64,000 bases of DNA from Topomyia yanbarensis. Taxonomy: Eukaryota; Arthropoda; Insecta; Diptera; Culicidae. The notes below the pieces were generated by a model. That model saw only the letters and a program-made list of their open reading frames with translations. It had not been told where the DNA came from and did no database searches. Shown piece by piece: positions 11,701 through 22,229 of this stretch (its first letter is position 1; each line of letters opens with the position of its first letter). The stretch is from positions 312,568,127 to 312,632,126 of the forward strand of contig NC_080672.1 in the NCBI RefSeq assembly GCF_030247195.1, read 5' to 3'. A program made the translations under genes and the position numbers.

Positions 11701-14700
11701 TGATTTTTTACTAACGAAATAACTCAAAATTTGTGTTTTTTGGAGTTTTTTCATTATTCTAATTATTAATCAACAAAATTTATCGTTACTATTGTTCATT
11801 TGATGCCCCTTAATGTTCTCTATAACTTTTTATTTGACACTTTGTCTATATCTCTTTTCATTTTGCTGCTATTTAATAGTTAACACAGCATGACCTTGCC
11901 ACAAATGTAGTGGGTTCAAAATCGTTATTTTTGCATATGAAACGATGTGATAAAAACGATTTTGCGTCGAAACCAAAAGAGATAATTGAATGGAGTCAAA
12001 GAAAGAACTGTCGAATTTGCTGAGATGCATTATTTCCATGATAATAATGGTGATGTTTATTATTTACTATTTTAAGAAAATTAACAAAAATGCTAATAAT
12101 AGCACTAACTTTAAACTAATTTACTTCTAAAAGAATACTAAATTCACTTAACTGAAAGGTATTAATACACTTTTCTCTGGAAAATTTTCCTGGCTTTCGA
12201 ATAAAAAGAAAAAAAGTACAATAAGTGCCATACTTTTTCAATTAGAGCTGGTATTAGTGAAAATGAGATCAAAATATCTAAGTTGAATAACCCAAACTCA
12301 TGAAAATAAGAAAAGGTAAGTGTATCATGTCAAAGAACGAATTATGCAGCTCTTCAAGACTAACAATCTGGATTATTAAAATGATGAGGTTAACTATTAG
12401 GATTTTCAAGAAATGAACGAAAAATCGATTAAAATTGTTTAATTTTCACTAAATTACTTTCAAAAGGCTACTTAAACTCATTAGCTGAAACATGTAAGGG
12501 CCTCACTCAATGCGAAATTTTCTCACCTTCCCAGTGGACCTAAAATTTTTGAAATACAAAGTATACTTTTTGAGTTAGAGGTATTTCAAGACAAATAAGT
12601 TTTTTACACATAAAGTTCAATAACTGTGTAACGGTTGAGATTTGATGGTATGGGTAGAACAATTTTTTTCTCCAAATATGACAGTCTATCACCCCCCGAG
12701 AGGTTCTTAACCATGAACCAAACACCCTGTATTACATTTTATTATTATACATGACATGACAACCATATACAAGAAAAGAAATCATTACTCGAGTTCTAAA
12801 ATTTTGTAAAAGAAAAAACAGCCACGGTAATATTGAACTGAAAAAAGGTGCGAAAACGGCAAAGTCCCAAAAAGCCGATGCTCATAAAAAAAATTTTTTT
12901 TCGAGATAACATAAAATCTCGACGTTTCATGCATTTTAAAATTGTTTGGCATCAAAAATACGAATTCGATTTCTGAAGTTTCATGGGGTCCCCCCTTTGA
13001 AAAAAAGTTCCGGCTTAAAGGGCGAAAACGAAATTTTTGCGATATCGAAAATGTCATGTCAATTTTCTTATGTTTAAAATCAAACCAAAATTTTAGGGTA
13101 GTTTTATACATATATTTACTTCAAAAATCAAAAGAAAAGTTAATCGATGGAGCCTTGAGTGTAAAATTGAACGCATTTTCGCTTGATGCCCTTCATCAAA
13201 GTCTTTACAGTGTCATCCGGTACCAGTTTCTTTGTTTTTTGCCATTTTCTTAATATGTCCTTCTCGTCTTTGACTGTCTTCTTGCTCTTCCGAAGTTCCC
13301 GCTTCATCATTGCCCAGTACTGCTCTACCGGGCGCAGCTCCGGACAGTTTGGCGGATTCATGTCCTTTGGAACAAAATGGACAGAATTGGCCTCATACCA
13401 CTCCAGGGCACTTTTAGAATAGTGGCATTATGCCAAATCTGGCCAAAATAGTGGAGCTTCGTCGTGCTGCTGCAAGAACGGCAAAAGGCGCTTCTCAAGG
13501 CTCTCAGATTTGTAGATCTCGCCATTTACTGTGCCCTTTGTCACGAAAGGCTCACTTCTCAGTCCGCAAGAGCAGATGGCCTGCCAAATAAGATATTTGG
13601 AGGCGAACTTCGACATTTTCTTCTTCTTAAATTTGTCGTCCACATAGAACTTGCTCTTGCCGGTAAAAAAACTCCAACCCCGGAGTTTGCTTAAAATCGG
13701 CCTTTATATACGTTTCGTCGTCCATCACACAGCAGCCATATTTTGTCAGCATCTTCTCGTAGAGCTTCCGTGCCCGAGTTTTAGCCGTCGATTGTTGCCG
13801 CTCATCGCGGTTTGGGAAGTTCTGTACCTTGTATGTATGTAGTCGAGCTCTCTTCTTTGCATTCTGGACGTAGCTCTGCGACATGCCGATCTTTTTAGCC
13901 AAATCACGGCTTGAAACGTTGGGATTTGCTTTAATCATCCGCTTCACCTTTCCCTCCGTCTTTTTGTTCTCCGGTTCCGGTTTTCTTCCCGCTCCTTTGC
14001 CGTGGTCCAACGTCAACCGTTCCTGGAACCGCTTCAACACTCTGGAGATGGTTGAATGGTGAATGTTCAACATTTTTCCCAACTGCCGGTGCGACAGGTC
14101 AGGAAATTCCAGGTGTTTGGAAAGAATTTGTTCTCTCGACTCGCGTTGGTTCACCTCCCTTTTCGTTGAATCGAAAAACACGACTTTGAGTTTGACAGCA
14201 TGTAAACAATACACATCAATGAGAAAGTGTGCAAAATTTGGTTGATTTTTACCCAATGGTAAAAAAGTTATGCCCTGTTGAATGTATCGCAATAATTTCG
14301 TGTTCGCCCTTTAGCAAATCAATTGTAAAAAAAATACTAAAAGTGTCAGGACACAACATGTGGCTTAATTAGGTCAAAACGTAGTGTGCCTTGTCTGTTT
14401 TTTTTTGCAAAAAGCGTGATATAATCGAGGGTGATATAAACGAGTATTGATATAAACGCATAGTGATATAATCGAAACATTACTGTATTTGAAACGGGTT
14501 TTACGAAGCATATTCTATCCTTGCGACTTTTATTTTCGGTCGATCAATTGAACGACCGAAAACAAAAGTCGCAAATACTGAACATGCTTCGTAAAACCCA
14601 ATTTAAATCTTTTAGAATGTGAAAATCGGACAGGAGCCCTTCCACAAAAACCTCATTCTATTCTATTCTATTCCAGTATTGAAAAGCATCCTGGAAAACA

Positions 14701-17124
14701 CTGCAGTTATTCTGAAATGTTTTTCTTGTCAAGATTAATATTTGAAGCAGATTTTTATATGTCGCAAATATTAAAACGGTCATGCCTACTGTGAAGAGTT
14801 GGGTTTGAAGATGTTACAAAATTAAACGGAAATAAAATTATGCATTTGATAAATAATTTAATTAACGAATTATTTTGAATCGTAAAGTAGGAAGAAACGA
14901 GGACAACCGTACCGACCGTTTCAATTGAAAGGGGATATGATAAATCGTTGGGAGTGACTTTGCTAAGAAGGTTAATGTCACTCCTTTGGGACGGGACAGA
15001 GATATTTACACCTTGCCCTGGCTAATAAGCCTAGGTTAAAGCGCCTTTACTTGCTCTGGAGCCCTTTCACAAAACCGTCAGCATATAAACCCTAAATAAA
15101 TATATTTTCCGTTCTTACAAAGTAGTTTGCATTATCAGACTATTAATATTGAATGTAAAGTTATACGAAAATCCGTATTACTTTTCATTCAATTTGCGCG
15201 TTCGATTTTTTTTATTTTTTACCACTTTGGTACTTTTTTGTGTGACATGGAGAGACAACAACAAACGCAAGTGACCAGTTTAACTGACGACTCTCTGATG
15301 GAGAAACGTGTTGGTGCTGATGTCTACTGTCGTGATATGAAATTGGAAAAGTCTCACTCTTTAGGTAGATACTGTACTCTATTCCAAGCAGAAATCTTCG
15401 CGATTATGCGCGGGGTAAATCGGCCCTTCAACAAAGCTTGTCCGGGAAAGTTATAAACTCCGATAGTCAGGTTCCAATCAAGGTCCTTAGTTCAGATAAA
15501 TCAAGCTAGTGATAGCGTGCCGAACCCACCCAAATCGAAGAACTAAGCATTTTCAACACTATGTACCCTGTCTGGGTGCCAGGACATTCCGAAATTAATG
15601 GAAATGAATGGGCTGACGAATTGGCCAGAGCAGGTTAGCGATTGACTTCGTTGGTCTTGATCCCGCCCTTCCAATTTCGACAAGTTAGATAAAAGAAAAA
15701 AATACGGTTCTGGGCTTCGTCCGAGCACCGCTATTATTTGGAGAAATCCACAAATATGTCGCCAAACAAAGGTGTTTCTAGAACAACCGTGCCCAGTGAT
15801 TTCGAAAATTCGAATGAGTCAATACATTCCGATTCCTGAATTGCTTGTTTTAATGGCAGATAACCAAAAAGAGACTAGAGCTAGGCAGGTTCACGGGTCT
15901 GTAATTGGTTCGCCCTAGAGTACCTATTTGTCTTTTCATATCTTTCGTTTCTACTAATCTTAAATAGTCAACAAAATCATTATCGTTGATAGGCTGACGA
16001 AATGTGATGGTTATATGGGGACTTTCTGAACATGGTGATGGTAAATATATTTATGAGGGGATCCCATACACTATAAAACACCATGCAATATGTGTAATAT
16101 TGGATCGTGAACCGGATGTCAGTATCTTTTCCACAAAATGTATGGCAAAAATTGAATAAATGTTACTATTTCACAATTTTCGTGCATTTTAAATTAGTAG
16201 TGAAGATAATTATTATATTGGTGTATTTTTACAGGTATCCTCCACGAGGAGTCTGATTCATCACCAGAACTGAATGATCACGCTAAAAGTCCAAATACCA
16301 GTGGTGATATGACCGAGGTAGATGAAGATATCATCGAAGAATTAAGCATAAATGAACCAACGGAGGAAGAAATAGAATCACGGGTAGAAACCGTTCGTGT
16401 CGACGACGATCAGGTAGACGAAGAGGAAGACCAAGAAGATTACGAGGAACTCGAAGAAGAAGTTACGGAATCCAGTTTGGACACCGAAGTTCCCAACCCG
16501 GAAACTGCGAGCGAAGACAGTAGCAGTCCAACGAAGGCTCGTGCTAGTGAGGAAGGATCGGGATCGGGTGACGGTCCATTTGAAGTGAACTACTCTGAGG
16601 ATTCTCAGAATGACGAAGATAATTCGGAGGAACGAAAAATTCTAAAGGAGCGTCTAATGAGAGAATCACTCTCGTACGATTTAGATTGTGAAACAAATGA
16701 AGATGGTACCGAGGACCAGATAGACGACGAGAATTCGCTAGACAGGGATAGTCCAGTGCAGGCTCACTTTCGGAACAGGTCGGCTAAGTGTCAAAGAAAG
16801 TGCTGTCGATTCAAAAAGAAAATCGATGACAAGCTACCGTACTACAACGGCTTCCACTCGGAATACGGACTGTCCAAGGAAGAGCTCGACGCGAAAAACA
16901 AACGCGTGGAAGCTAAAAAGAAGCGCTTCTATGAACGGTACCAGAAGAAGGTAGAACAGCAACAAATAAAAGCTCAGACTAATGAGGAAGCGTTTGCCGC
17001 GTGGTTGAACAAAAAGCTAAGAAATTCTATTAATAAGTACCAAAATATGTATGATTACAAAGGTAAGAAACATAAACAGAAACTCCCAAAGGACGATGAC
17101 AGTGTTGGCGTATTGGTTAGCTAA
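5787..17124 (+). CDS. CCDC181: CCDC181-like coiled-coil protein (3 exons, 387 aa)
   Basis: CDS joins 5787-5862, 5935-6132 and 16235-17124. All splice sites are GT-AG (donors GTGAGT and GTAAGT; acceptors CTTGCAG and TTTACAG), and the phases agree (T|TT, G|GT). Seen: an acidic N-terminus; residues 34-75 with NIKEKIKLANQ and RRVTFRDQLVDYEP, which closely resemble the 'KIVQAN...KFKDQLVDLE' block of vertebrate CCDC181; a long Glu/Asp/Ser-rich middle; a basic CQRKCCRFKKK stretch (about 277-287); then YNGFHSEYGLSKEEL and a charged helix containing AFAAWLNKK (about 288-361), like the repeated AFxxWLxKK units of CCDC181. It is shorter than the human protein (about 509 aa). Known of the family: microtubule-binding, cilium/flagellum-associated, testis-enriched. 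Function here is inferred. Intron 1 is 72 bp; intron 2 is 10.1 kb of transposons. The ATG at 5787 is the first in frame; an earlier exon cannot be excluded. Confidence 0.8.
6875..8498. mobile_element. Foldback element, copy 1 (1624 bp, TIR about 215 bp)
   Basis: Both ends read CAGGGTGTTTGGTTCATGG inward and stay nearly identical for about 215 bp, then diverge while keeping the same order of motifs. The element is flanked by TA/TA, and the uninterrupted site (GGGCATATATTTC) is present at about 50698-50710. Each arm looks like two diverged units about 340 bp apart. No open frame encodes a known protein. Non-autonomous foldback or long-TIR element; superfamily unassigned. Confidence 0.85.
8519..8833. 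mobile_element. MITE C, copy 1 (315 bp)
   Basis: Inverted termini GAGTGATGAGCCTATTT (left) and the complement of GGGTGATGAGCCTATTT (right), flanked by TA. The intact element A copy lacks this block, which confirms insertion. Related copies: 10119-10973, 21855-22170, and a fragment at 52430-52560, sharing the 'CATTTGAAGCC' and 'ATCTTTGTTCAACGCATTGAGTC' phrases. Confidence 0.75.
9276..10010. mobile_element. Element D: iteron-rich TIR element
   Basis: The motif GGGAGAGATGCCGCAC or a one-to-two-base variant occurs at about 9277, 9445, 9461 and 9994, and inverted at about 9948 and 9970. The outermost copies could be termini, but they lie in direct orientation, so the boundaries are uncertain. No coding frame. 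The design, a terminal motif echoed internally in both orientations, resembles element F. Confidence 0.5.
10119..10973. mobile_element. MITE C-related element, copy 2 (about 855 bp)
   Basis: Begins TA|GGGTAATGAGCCTATTTT and ends in the complement of a GCGCAATGAGCCTA sequence. The left 130 bp match the reverse complement of the 8519-8833 copy (CATTTGAAGCCGTTGGATAG, ATCTTTGTTCAACG). The interior is unrelated, so this is either a longer relative or a copy carrying an insertion. Confidence 0.55.
11108..12729. mobile_element. Foldback element, copy 2 (1622 bp, inverted relative to copy 1)
   Basis: Same TIRs as the 6875-8498 copy and nearly the same length, TA-flanked, but in opposite orientation: segments at 12000-12060 of this copy match 7560-7620 of copy 1 as reverse complement. 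The pair forms a second-order inverted repeat 2.6 kb apart within the CCDC181 intron. Non-coding. Confidence 0.85.
13018..14311 (-). mobile_element. ITmD37E-type Tc1/mariner element (1294 bp)
   Basis: Imperfect terminal inverted repeats: AAGGGCGAAAACGAAATTTT at the left, complement of AAGGGCGAACACGAAATTAT at the right, flanked by TA. The single transposase region lies on the minus strand. Length, TA duplication and DD37E spacing fit the mosquito ITmD37E group. The non-coding ends suggest a fairly young but inactivated copy. Confidence 0.85.
13140..14172 (-). pseudogene. DD37E transposase, one frameshift and one nonsense codon
   Basis: The minus strand encodes an N-terminal paired helix-turn-helix region (LSHRQLGKMLNIHHSTISRV; then VSSRDLAKKIGMSQSYV), the first catalytic Asp in CVMDDETY, the second Asp in LFWPD, and the Glu in PELRPVEQYW. 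Exactly 37 residues separate the second Asp from the Glu, i.e. DD37E. Two lesions are visible: a run of seven Ts (six would keep frame) after GLEF near 13665, and a TAA three codons after the second Asp (about 13429). No ATG precedes the conserved KREVNQRESREQI start, so the initiator also seems lost. All three catalytic residues survive. Confidence 0.85.
14486..15150. mobile_element. Two element B ends joined tail to head, second copy interrupted
   Basis: 14486-14548 matches the right end of B (TTTGAAACGGGTTTTACGAAG to TTTTATTTTCGGTCGATCAA). It meets the left end of another B copy (TTGAACGACCGAAAACAAAA, CATGCTTCGTAAAACCC) in a perfect local palindrome centred near 14550. The second copy is broken around 14651 and resumes near 15065; CGTTCTTACAAAGTAGT at 15108 is again B. 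GAGCCCTTtCACAAAA occurs at both sides of the break, a candidate target duplication of about 14-16 bp. Confidence 0.55.
15249..15870 (+). pseudogene. RNase H domain fragment of a non-LTR retrotransposon
   Basis: Forward frames encode TDDSLMEKRVGADVYCRD, FQAEIFAIMRGVNR, NSDSQVPIKVL, VPGHSEINGNEWADELARAG and CRQTKVFLEQPCPVISK. These carry the Asp-Glu-Asp-Asp acidic set of an RNase H1-type domain in the order seen in I/LOA/Jockey-type ORF2 proteins. Frame changes and stops between the blocks show decay. It sits in CCDC181 intron 2 in the sense orientation. No upstream reverse transcriptase is seen, so it is 5' truncated. Confidence 0.75.
15871..16234. other. 3' end of CCDC181 intron 2, no element recognised
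   Basis: AT-rich sequence ending in the TGTATTTTTACAG acceptor of CCDC181 exon 3. Nothing else supported. Confidence 0.5.
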
Positions 17125-17216
17125 AATTTGGACTACGCTTGTTTGTGTTTCAAATGGGGGATTGGAGTCTGATAATCACATCACACAATAATTTGCATGA
17201 TATAAAATTATTTGAA

Positions 17217-17222
17217 AATAAA
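17217..17222 (+). promoter_or_regulatory. Candidate polyadenylation signal of CCDC181
   Basis: AATAAA 92 nt after the stop codon, the first canonical hexamer downstream. Confidence 0.6.
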
Positions 17223-18800
17223 TTTTGGCACTGAAAATATACATGTTTATTTCGTTGGGAAAACCGAACTATTGGCAAAGGATTATAAATAATACTCGTT
17301 TATCCAGTGCTTTGAGCAGAGATAGTATTTTTAGAGAGATTTACGTTCAAATGTTCGTTTGGATGTAATGAAATATTCCATAAAAAATTGCTCATACCAT
17401 AAACTACAGATCAAGCTAATTTCTAGGTTCGAATACAAAGAGCTCCACAATCATGGGCTGTGGCCCTGTGGGGAAAGTTTGCCACTACCTCACCTGAAAA
17501 TCTGGCCACTTTCAGCCAAATGACGTGTTTTGGAATGTAGCGACGTGCATGTACAATGTACTGCCACTACCCTTAAGATTTCATCTATGTAGGTTATTTT
17601 CGCGTTATCCAACCTGAATTTCGCGGGAAATGCAATTTTAATTACAATAAAAACTATAAAATTAGACGCAAGCTTACAGCCGGAGAAAGGAGGCATATTC
17701 ATCATGATGATGATAGCAAAAAGGAACCAGCACCGCATGGTAAGTAAAGGAATTCCAATGCATGTGAATTTATGGTTATATGTCGTGTACACGCAAAGCC
17801 ACGTAAAATGTCGTGCATGTGTGATTTCATAGTTTGAATCAAAAAGAAAGTGGAAAACCCTTCTGTGAAGTAGTTAAATTAATAACAGCAAATTAGTTGA
17901 ATGATTTAAAGCGGCTAGCGTTTTAAGTTTCATGTGGATGATTAAATGGAAACATATATGAATTTAATAAGCGCATTTTGCCTTTACCTTTTAGGATATC
18001 GTAAAACGCAGGAGCATTTGCCATTTTTAGAAAGTTTTTCTAGAAACTTTTTTTTCATATCAAATATATATTGAATTTTGTAATTTTCAAACATATATAC
18101 AATCTGTTGATTGAAAATCAATTTATTGTTATTGTTTTATCATAAAATTGGCTCATCTTAGTTCCTGTATTCATTCATTCATTCTACTTATTTTTATTGA
18201 ACATTGTTCTCGGGGTAACTTCGATCAACATAATCACGAAAAAAAGTATTTTTCAGTCACGCAGAGCCGCACATACGAGCGTTCCAAGAGTAGACGTCCA
18301 ACCACTTCAATGTCGAGGAGCGCCACAGCGGGCATAATAACTCATGATAAAATTGTCTGGAACAGGAAATTCAGCAAGATTTTATAGCTTAGAACTGTAG
18401 TTATTCGATGAAACAAGAAAAATAAAACTAAGTTTGAATTTCAGAAAATGGCTTCATAAAAACCGAAAAATCTCATATTTTACTGTAAAATTTACCCGCT
18501 TTTACTCAAAAAAATAAGACGAAAAATCATTTTATTAATTTTTCCGTGTTTTATTAACTGACTACACATATTATGCATCTTCATAAAAAAACAAATTAAT
18601 CCGTATTGTTTTTCAGTTATCGTGTTTTGAAAAATGCGGTTTCGAGAAAGACGCTAAAAAACGCATGGTTGTTTAAAACAAAAGAAGCTCAGCTTGGCCA
18701 CCGAGATTGCGGGATACTATTCTAGAGGTTCAATACTAACAATTAGGTGAATAAAAAAGAAGTCGATTTTTTTACCCACGATACCAGACGCCCACCTTCA
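17223..18800. other. Intergenic DNA downstream of CCDC181
   Basis: Only short frames without family resemblance. No RNA gene or structured repeat recognised. Confidence 0.45.
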
Positions 18801-18839
18801 TCAACAATCAAAATCGTTGAATTTTTGTGGCGAAAATGT

Positions 18840-19990
18840 TTACTATTTGTAAAAAACTGATCAGTTGGCGTCCATCCATATACCACGTGGTCAATTTAGG
18901 GCAGGATATCTCACACATACAGGTTTCTTTGAAAAAACTTTGAAATTTTAAAACGCATATCGCAACGCGGAGCGAATCATAAGACTGTCTTATGTCGCTT
19001 GTCGATATTTTTGCATAGAAAAATGACAGCATGTTATTGAAATGATACATTATAATGTTCAAAAGTTTTGAACAATTCGCATGATCCAAATTTCTAAAAA
19101 AGTCGCGAAAGAAATGTTTTTTCATGCTGAAACCCTTGCGCCCTCCCTTAAGGGGGTCTGCTACTCTCGGTTTTAAAAAATCGATTTTTTTTCTTTGTTT
19201 AATTTCAATCTGTATGTATCTGAGAATACGCCACAGAAAGAATTTGGTGAAAATCATATTCCTTGGCACGTTTCTGGGAACCGAAAGGTACCCATCTCCG
19301 GCCGTTTCTGAGATACTGAACGAGACGCACCACGATGGTGCTTGTCTATGAAAAAATCATTGTTTAAAGAATTCACTATTCTTGACGGTTTATGTATATG
19401 TGAGCGTCTGGGAATTGTTTCTTGTTTTTTGGGGGGACGAGATTATAGTACGGAAGAAAGAATGCGTCGGACATGTTGAGAAGCGTATGGGAACGAGATT
19501 ACGAAAACTGAAGAAAGAAAACAAAGGTATCGGTAGGAAAGGAACGGAAAAGTTGATGGACAAATCAATCGGTCAGCTAACAAAATTTTGTGAGCTGGCG
19601 ATTCGGAGAAACTCAAATTCTCTAGAACATATGCGAAATGCAATTTGGGCTTCCCTCGAACACTGCTCGTCATGGAACGAAAATCCCCAACATTCAAAGT
19701 GTTCACCCGGCGAGGACAGTTGGTGCAAGTGGGGGTGAGATAAAAGGTTTCAGCGTGAAAAAATATTTTTTGCGATTTTTTTATAACTTAGCGTGAAGAA
19801 AATTTATCAAAACTTTTGTACATTATAGTGTATCATTTCAATAACATGCTGTAATTTTTCTATGCAAAAATATCGACAAACGACTCAGTGACGAAGCTTT
19901 TTGTAGAACGTCTCTGGAAAAAAAACATGCACATTCTATGTTTAAAATGCCTAACCCCTACGTTGAGTCTTCATTTGAAGAGGTGTTTAC
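18840..19990. mobile_element. Mutator-like element remnant with inverted flanks
   Basis: A transposase fragment (19436-19738) lies between inverted repeats. CATGTTATTGAAATGATACA at about 19030 has its complement at about 19830, and 'CTATGCAAAAATATCGACAA' with neighbours is shared in opposite orientation (about 18995-19015 versus 19860-19880). Arms are roughly 180-230 bp and imperfect. A long-TIR Mutator-like element reduced to one coding fragment is the simplest reading. Outer ends were not fixed. Confidence 0.55.
19436..19738 (+). pseudogene. Mutator-like transposase domain fragment
   Basis: A single forward frame reads ECVGHVEKRMGTRLRKLKKE, then GIGRKGTEKLMDKSIGQLTK, AIRRNSNSLEHMRNAIWASL and CSPGEDSWCKW. 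This is the block typical of the 'Mutator-like transposase' proteins abundant in arthropod genomes (ECxGHVxKRMGxxLR ... DSWC). The frame is open for about 100 residues and ends in a TGA. A full protein would be several times longer, so this is an isolated exon-sized fragment rather than an active gene. Confidence 0.75.
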
Positions 19991-21049
19991 TCATAAAAAG
20001 GCGGAATTTTTGGTGAAAAATAGTAATTTTTATTGAAAATTAGTAAAAAGCCCCCTTAACTGAAAATTTATCTTGAAAGTCCAAGAACTGCTGTGCAAAG
20101 GAACGCCACTATCATTAAAAGATCTAGCATGCTTCTTGGTTTCTGGGTGACTTAGACACCATTGGAGTTGACCGTAGAGCAGTGGAGGACGCTTTTGTGC
20201 CTTAGGTGAGCCTTTTTCGCTCAAAATTGTAACATAACCTTAGGTAAAAATCGTCATGCCATCGAAACGATGAATCAATTTTTCGAACTAGTTTTTTTCG
20301 AACGACGCGATAAACTGTAGACTTTGCAGAAAAATATGCCACTCACATTTAACGATGCACTAGTGTCATGCAAAAATAATGGTCTTGCCAGAATCAAATG
20401 CAATTTTTGAAGTATCTGCTGATCCGACAAAGATTCGATAGTTTAATTCATACAACTGATTTCTGCAGAAGGGCATTGGTCCACGGGACAGAAGACAAGT
20501 AACATTGATTGTTATTCATATATAACCAGCTTTCGACCACAATTCGTATCGGTCGATTGCATTACACTATGCCCAGATAATTGGACTAAGGTTAACGGCT
20601 TGTTATTAAAATTCAATTTGCCTTTCGCAAAGGGAAGGTTACGAATGATTTTCCTACGCTGCTTTCGGCGAAAATTCAACTAGCATACGCTCTAAAGAGC
20701 AACTGGTTTGTGTATTCGTGGCCGATAAAGGACCATACGATTATGTAGCAGTTGCTATCTCGAATAAACTTCACTGTTATTTCTAAGTAACTATTTGTAT
20801 GATTTCGTATAATTTTAAGTAACTATTTTTATAATTTGTTCTTTCCACAAGCCGTGTTTTCTGTCACAGAGCTACAGATTTGCAAAAAACAATGCAAGGT
20901 ATCTTTGAATATTTTTGGCCGCAAATTCGCGTTTCGAGTTATCCAAGAAAGAAATTAAGCTGGTTTCTCAACTTCAGCTTCTAATAAAGGATAGAATGAT
21001 CGCTTAAATTTCGCATTAAAGTACCTGAAGGGTAGTACGATTCATAATG
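19991..21049. other. Intergenic DNA with no firm call
   Basis: Short broken frames. Possibly upstream parts of the retrotransposon fragment that follows, but no motif is clear. Confidence 0.35.
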
Positions 21050-21610
21050 CATTTGAAGAAGATACATCCGGACTCCGGTATCGTTAGACTAAATGTCACC
21101 AGGGAAATAATTTTGATCGCACATTAATTTGATCTTGGCAAGGTGTTTATCAAGGAAACTTAAAAAGATTGTATCAAATAACTATACTCTCTGTAACTGA
21201 GTATGTTAGGTACTGTTTCGGTTCAGCCGCAAACACTCATATTATTAACGTGGAACGAATACAGTAGCGTTGTTTGCGTATTGCCCGAAATCGAATTCCG
21301 TATCTGGGATATCCCTTCAGCCACATGCGCAAGGTATTAATTCCTTTACGTGTGTTTCTCTCACATTCAGATTACACATTCTGCATAGAATATACGTCCA
21401 TGAAAGAGAATTTTCGTAGGAGTCCGGATCTACGTTCGCTGGCTATACACATTATGCACATTTTTTTCATATTGGGATCACTGATAGTGAACTATGAGTG
21501 TATGACAAGGGTTATCAAGACATCCAGCATGTTATTTGGTCATAAGATTCCTTAAAAGTCCGAGCTAGATCTTTCAATGTCCGCATTCGTGATATCTTGG
21601 CCAGTCGGGA
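21050..21610 (+). pseudogene. Decayed non-LTR reverse transcriptase, C-terminal part
   Basis: Across several frames the sequence reads VTEYVRYCFGSAANTHIINV, then LRIARNRIP and a hydrophobic tail. This resembles the post-catalytic region of Jockey/LOA-type reverse transcriptases (LEYGSxCF.SAA.THxxxLERIQYRCLRIAL). Stops and frameshifts interrupt it throughout, and no FADD box is visible. Confidence 0.5.
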
Positions 21611-21854
21611 TCTGCCATTCATGTCGTTGATCTATTATTTTTTAAAGATAGTTAATATACTGATAAGAATTCTTCCTAAAGTCAATTAATTCTCAGAAAT
21701 TGAACCTTCATATTTTAGGTTTCACGCATACACCAGCTATCGAGTTTCTGTAGAACAGCTGTTCGTTTCGCATTCAGCGTAAGTTAACAATGCTTGCATG
21801 CTTCTCTCTTTCACGCACCGATAAAAAATTAAGTTCTCTCCACTCGCCGGTTAA

Positions 21855-22170
21855 GTAGGATAATGAGAATACTTGCGCAATTTTTCTATTATCATCCTAC
21901 CTATTTGAAACCGTTAGTTAGAGCAGCGTCTGCCATCTTTGTTCAACGCATTGAGTCAAATGGTAAGGCAACATTAGGGGCTCTTGATTCCAGTCTTCTT
22001 TGCTCTTAATCACGAGCATTTCACCGTTTTCAAGGCATTTGTGTTGTTATCTTGGTTCTTAACAAGGAAGCAAAGCTGTTGATGCTAATTTGAACGCCTT
22101 TCATCGCTTGTAGATCGAGTAATTAGTAATTAATGAATTAGTGAAGCACCCTCCCTAATAGGGTGAAACT
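21855..22170. mobile_element. MITE C, copy 3
   Basis: The left part (GTAGGATAATGAGAATACTT, then TCTTTGTTCAACGCATTGAG at about 21938) and right part (complement of CACTAATTCATTAATTAC and GTTAAGAACC) match both arms of the 8519-8833 copy. About 315 bp, diverged. Confidence 0.6.
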
Positions 22171-22207
22171 AGGCACAGCCTATAAAACAGAGTCGGTGTT
22201 AGTTCTT

Positions 22208-22227
22208 TTGCGTTGCGTTGCGTTGCG
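22208..22227. repeat. Short TTGCG microsatellite
   Basis: Four perfect TTGCG units. Confidence 0.9.
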
Positions 22228-22229
22228 TA

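Noticed and set aside
12785..13111. 108-codon minus-strand open frame before the DD37E element
   Set aside because: It crosses the element's left TIR and TA boundary, so it cannot be an old gene; no motif.
15249..15456. Possible host RNase H gene
   Set aside because: The flanking C-terminal blocks and frame breaks are those of a retrotransposon ORF2, so it is listed as a pseudogene fragment.
18808..19269. 153-codon minus-strand open frame
   Set aside because: It overlaps the inverted arm of the Mutator-like remnant and has low-complexity AT-rich composition without motifs.
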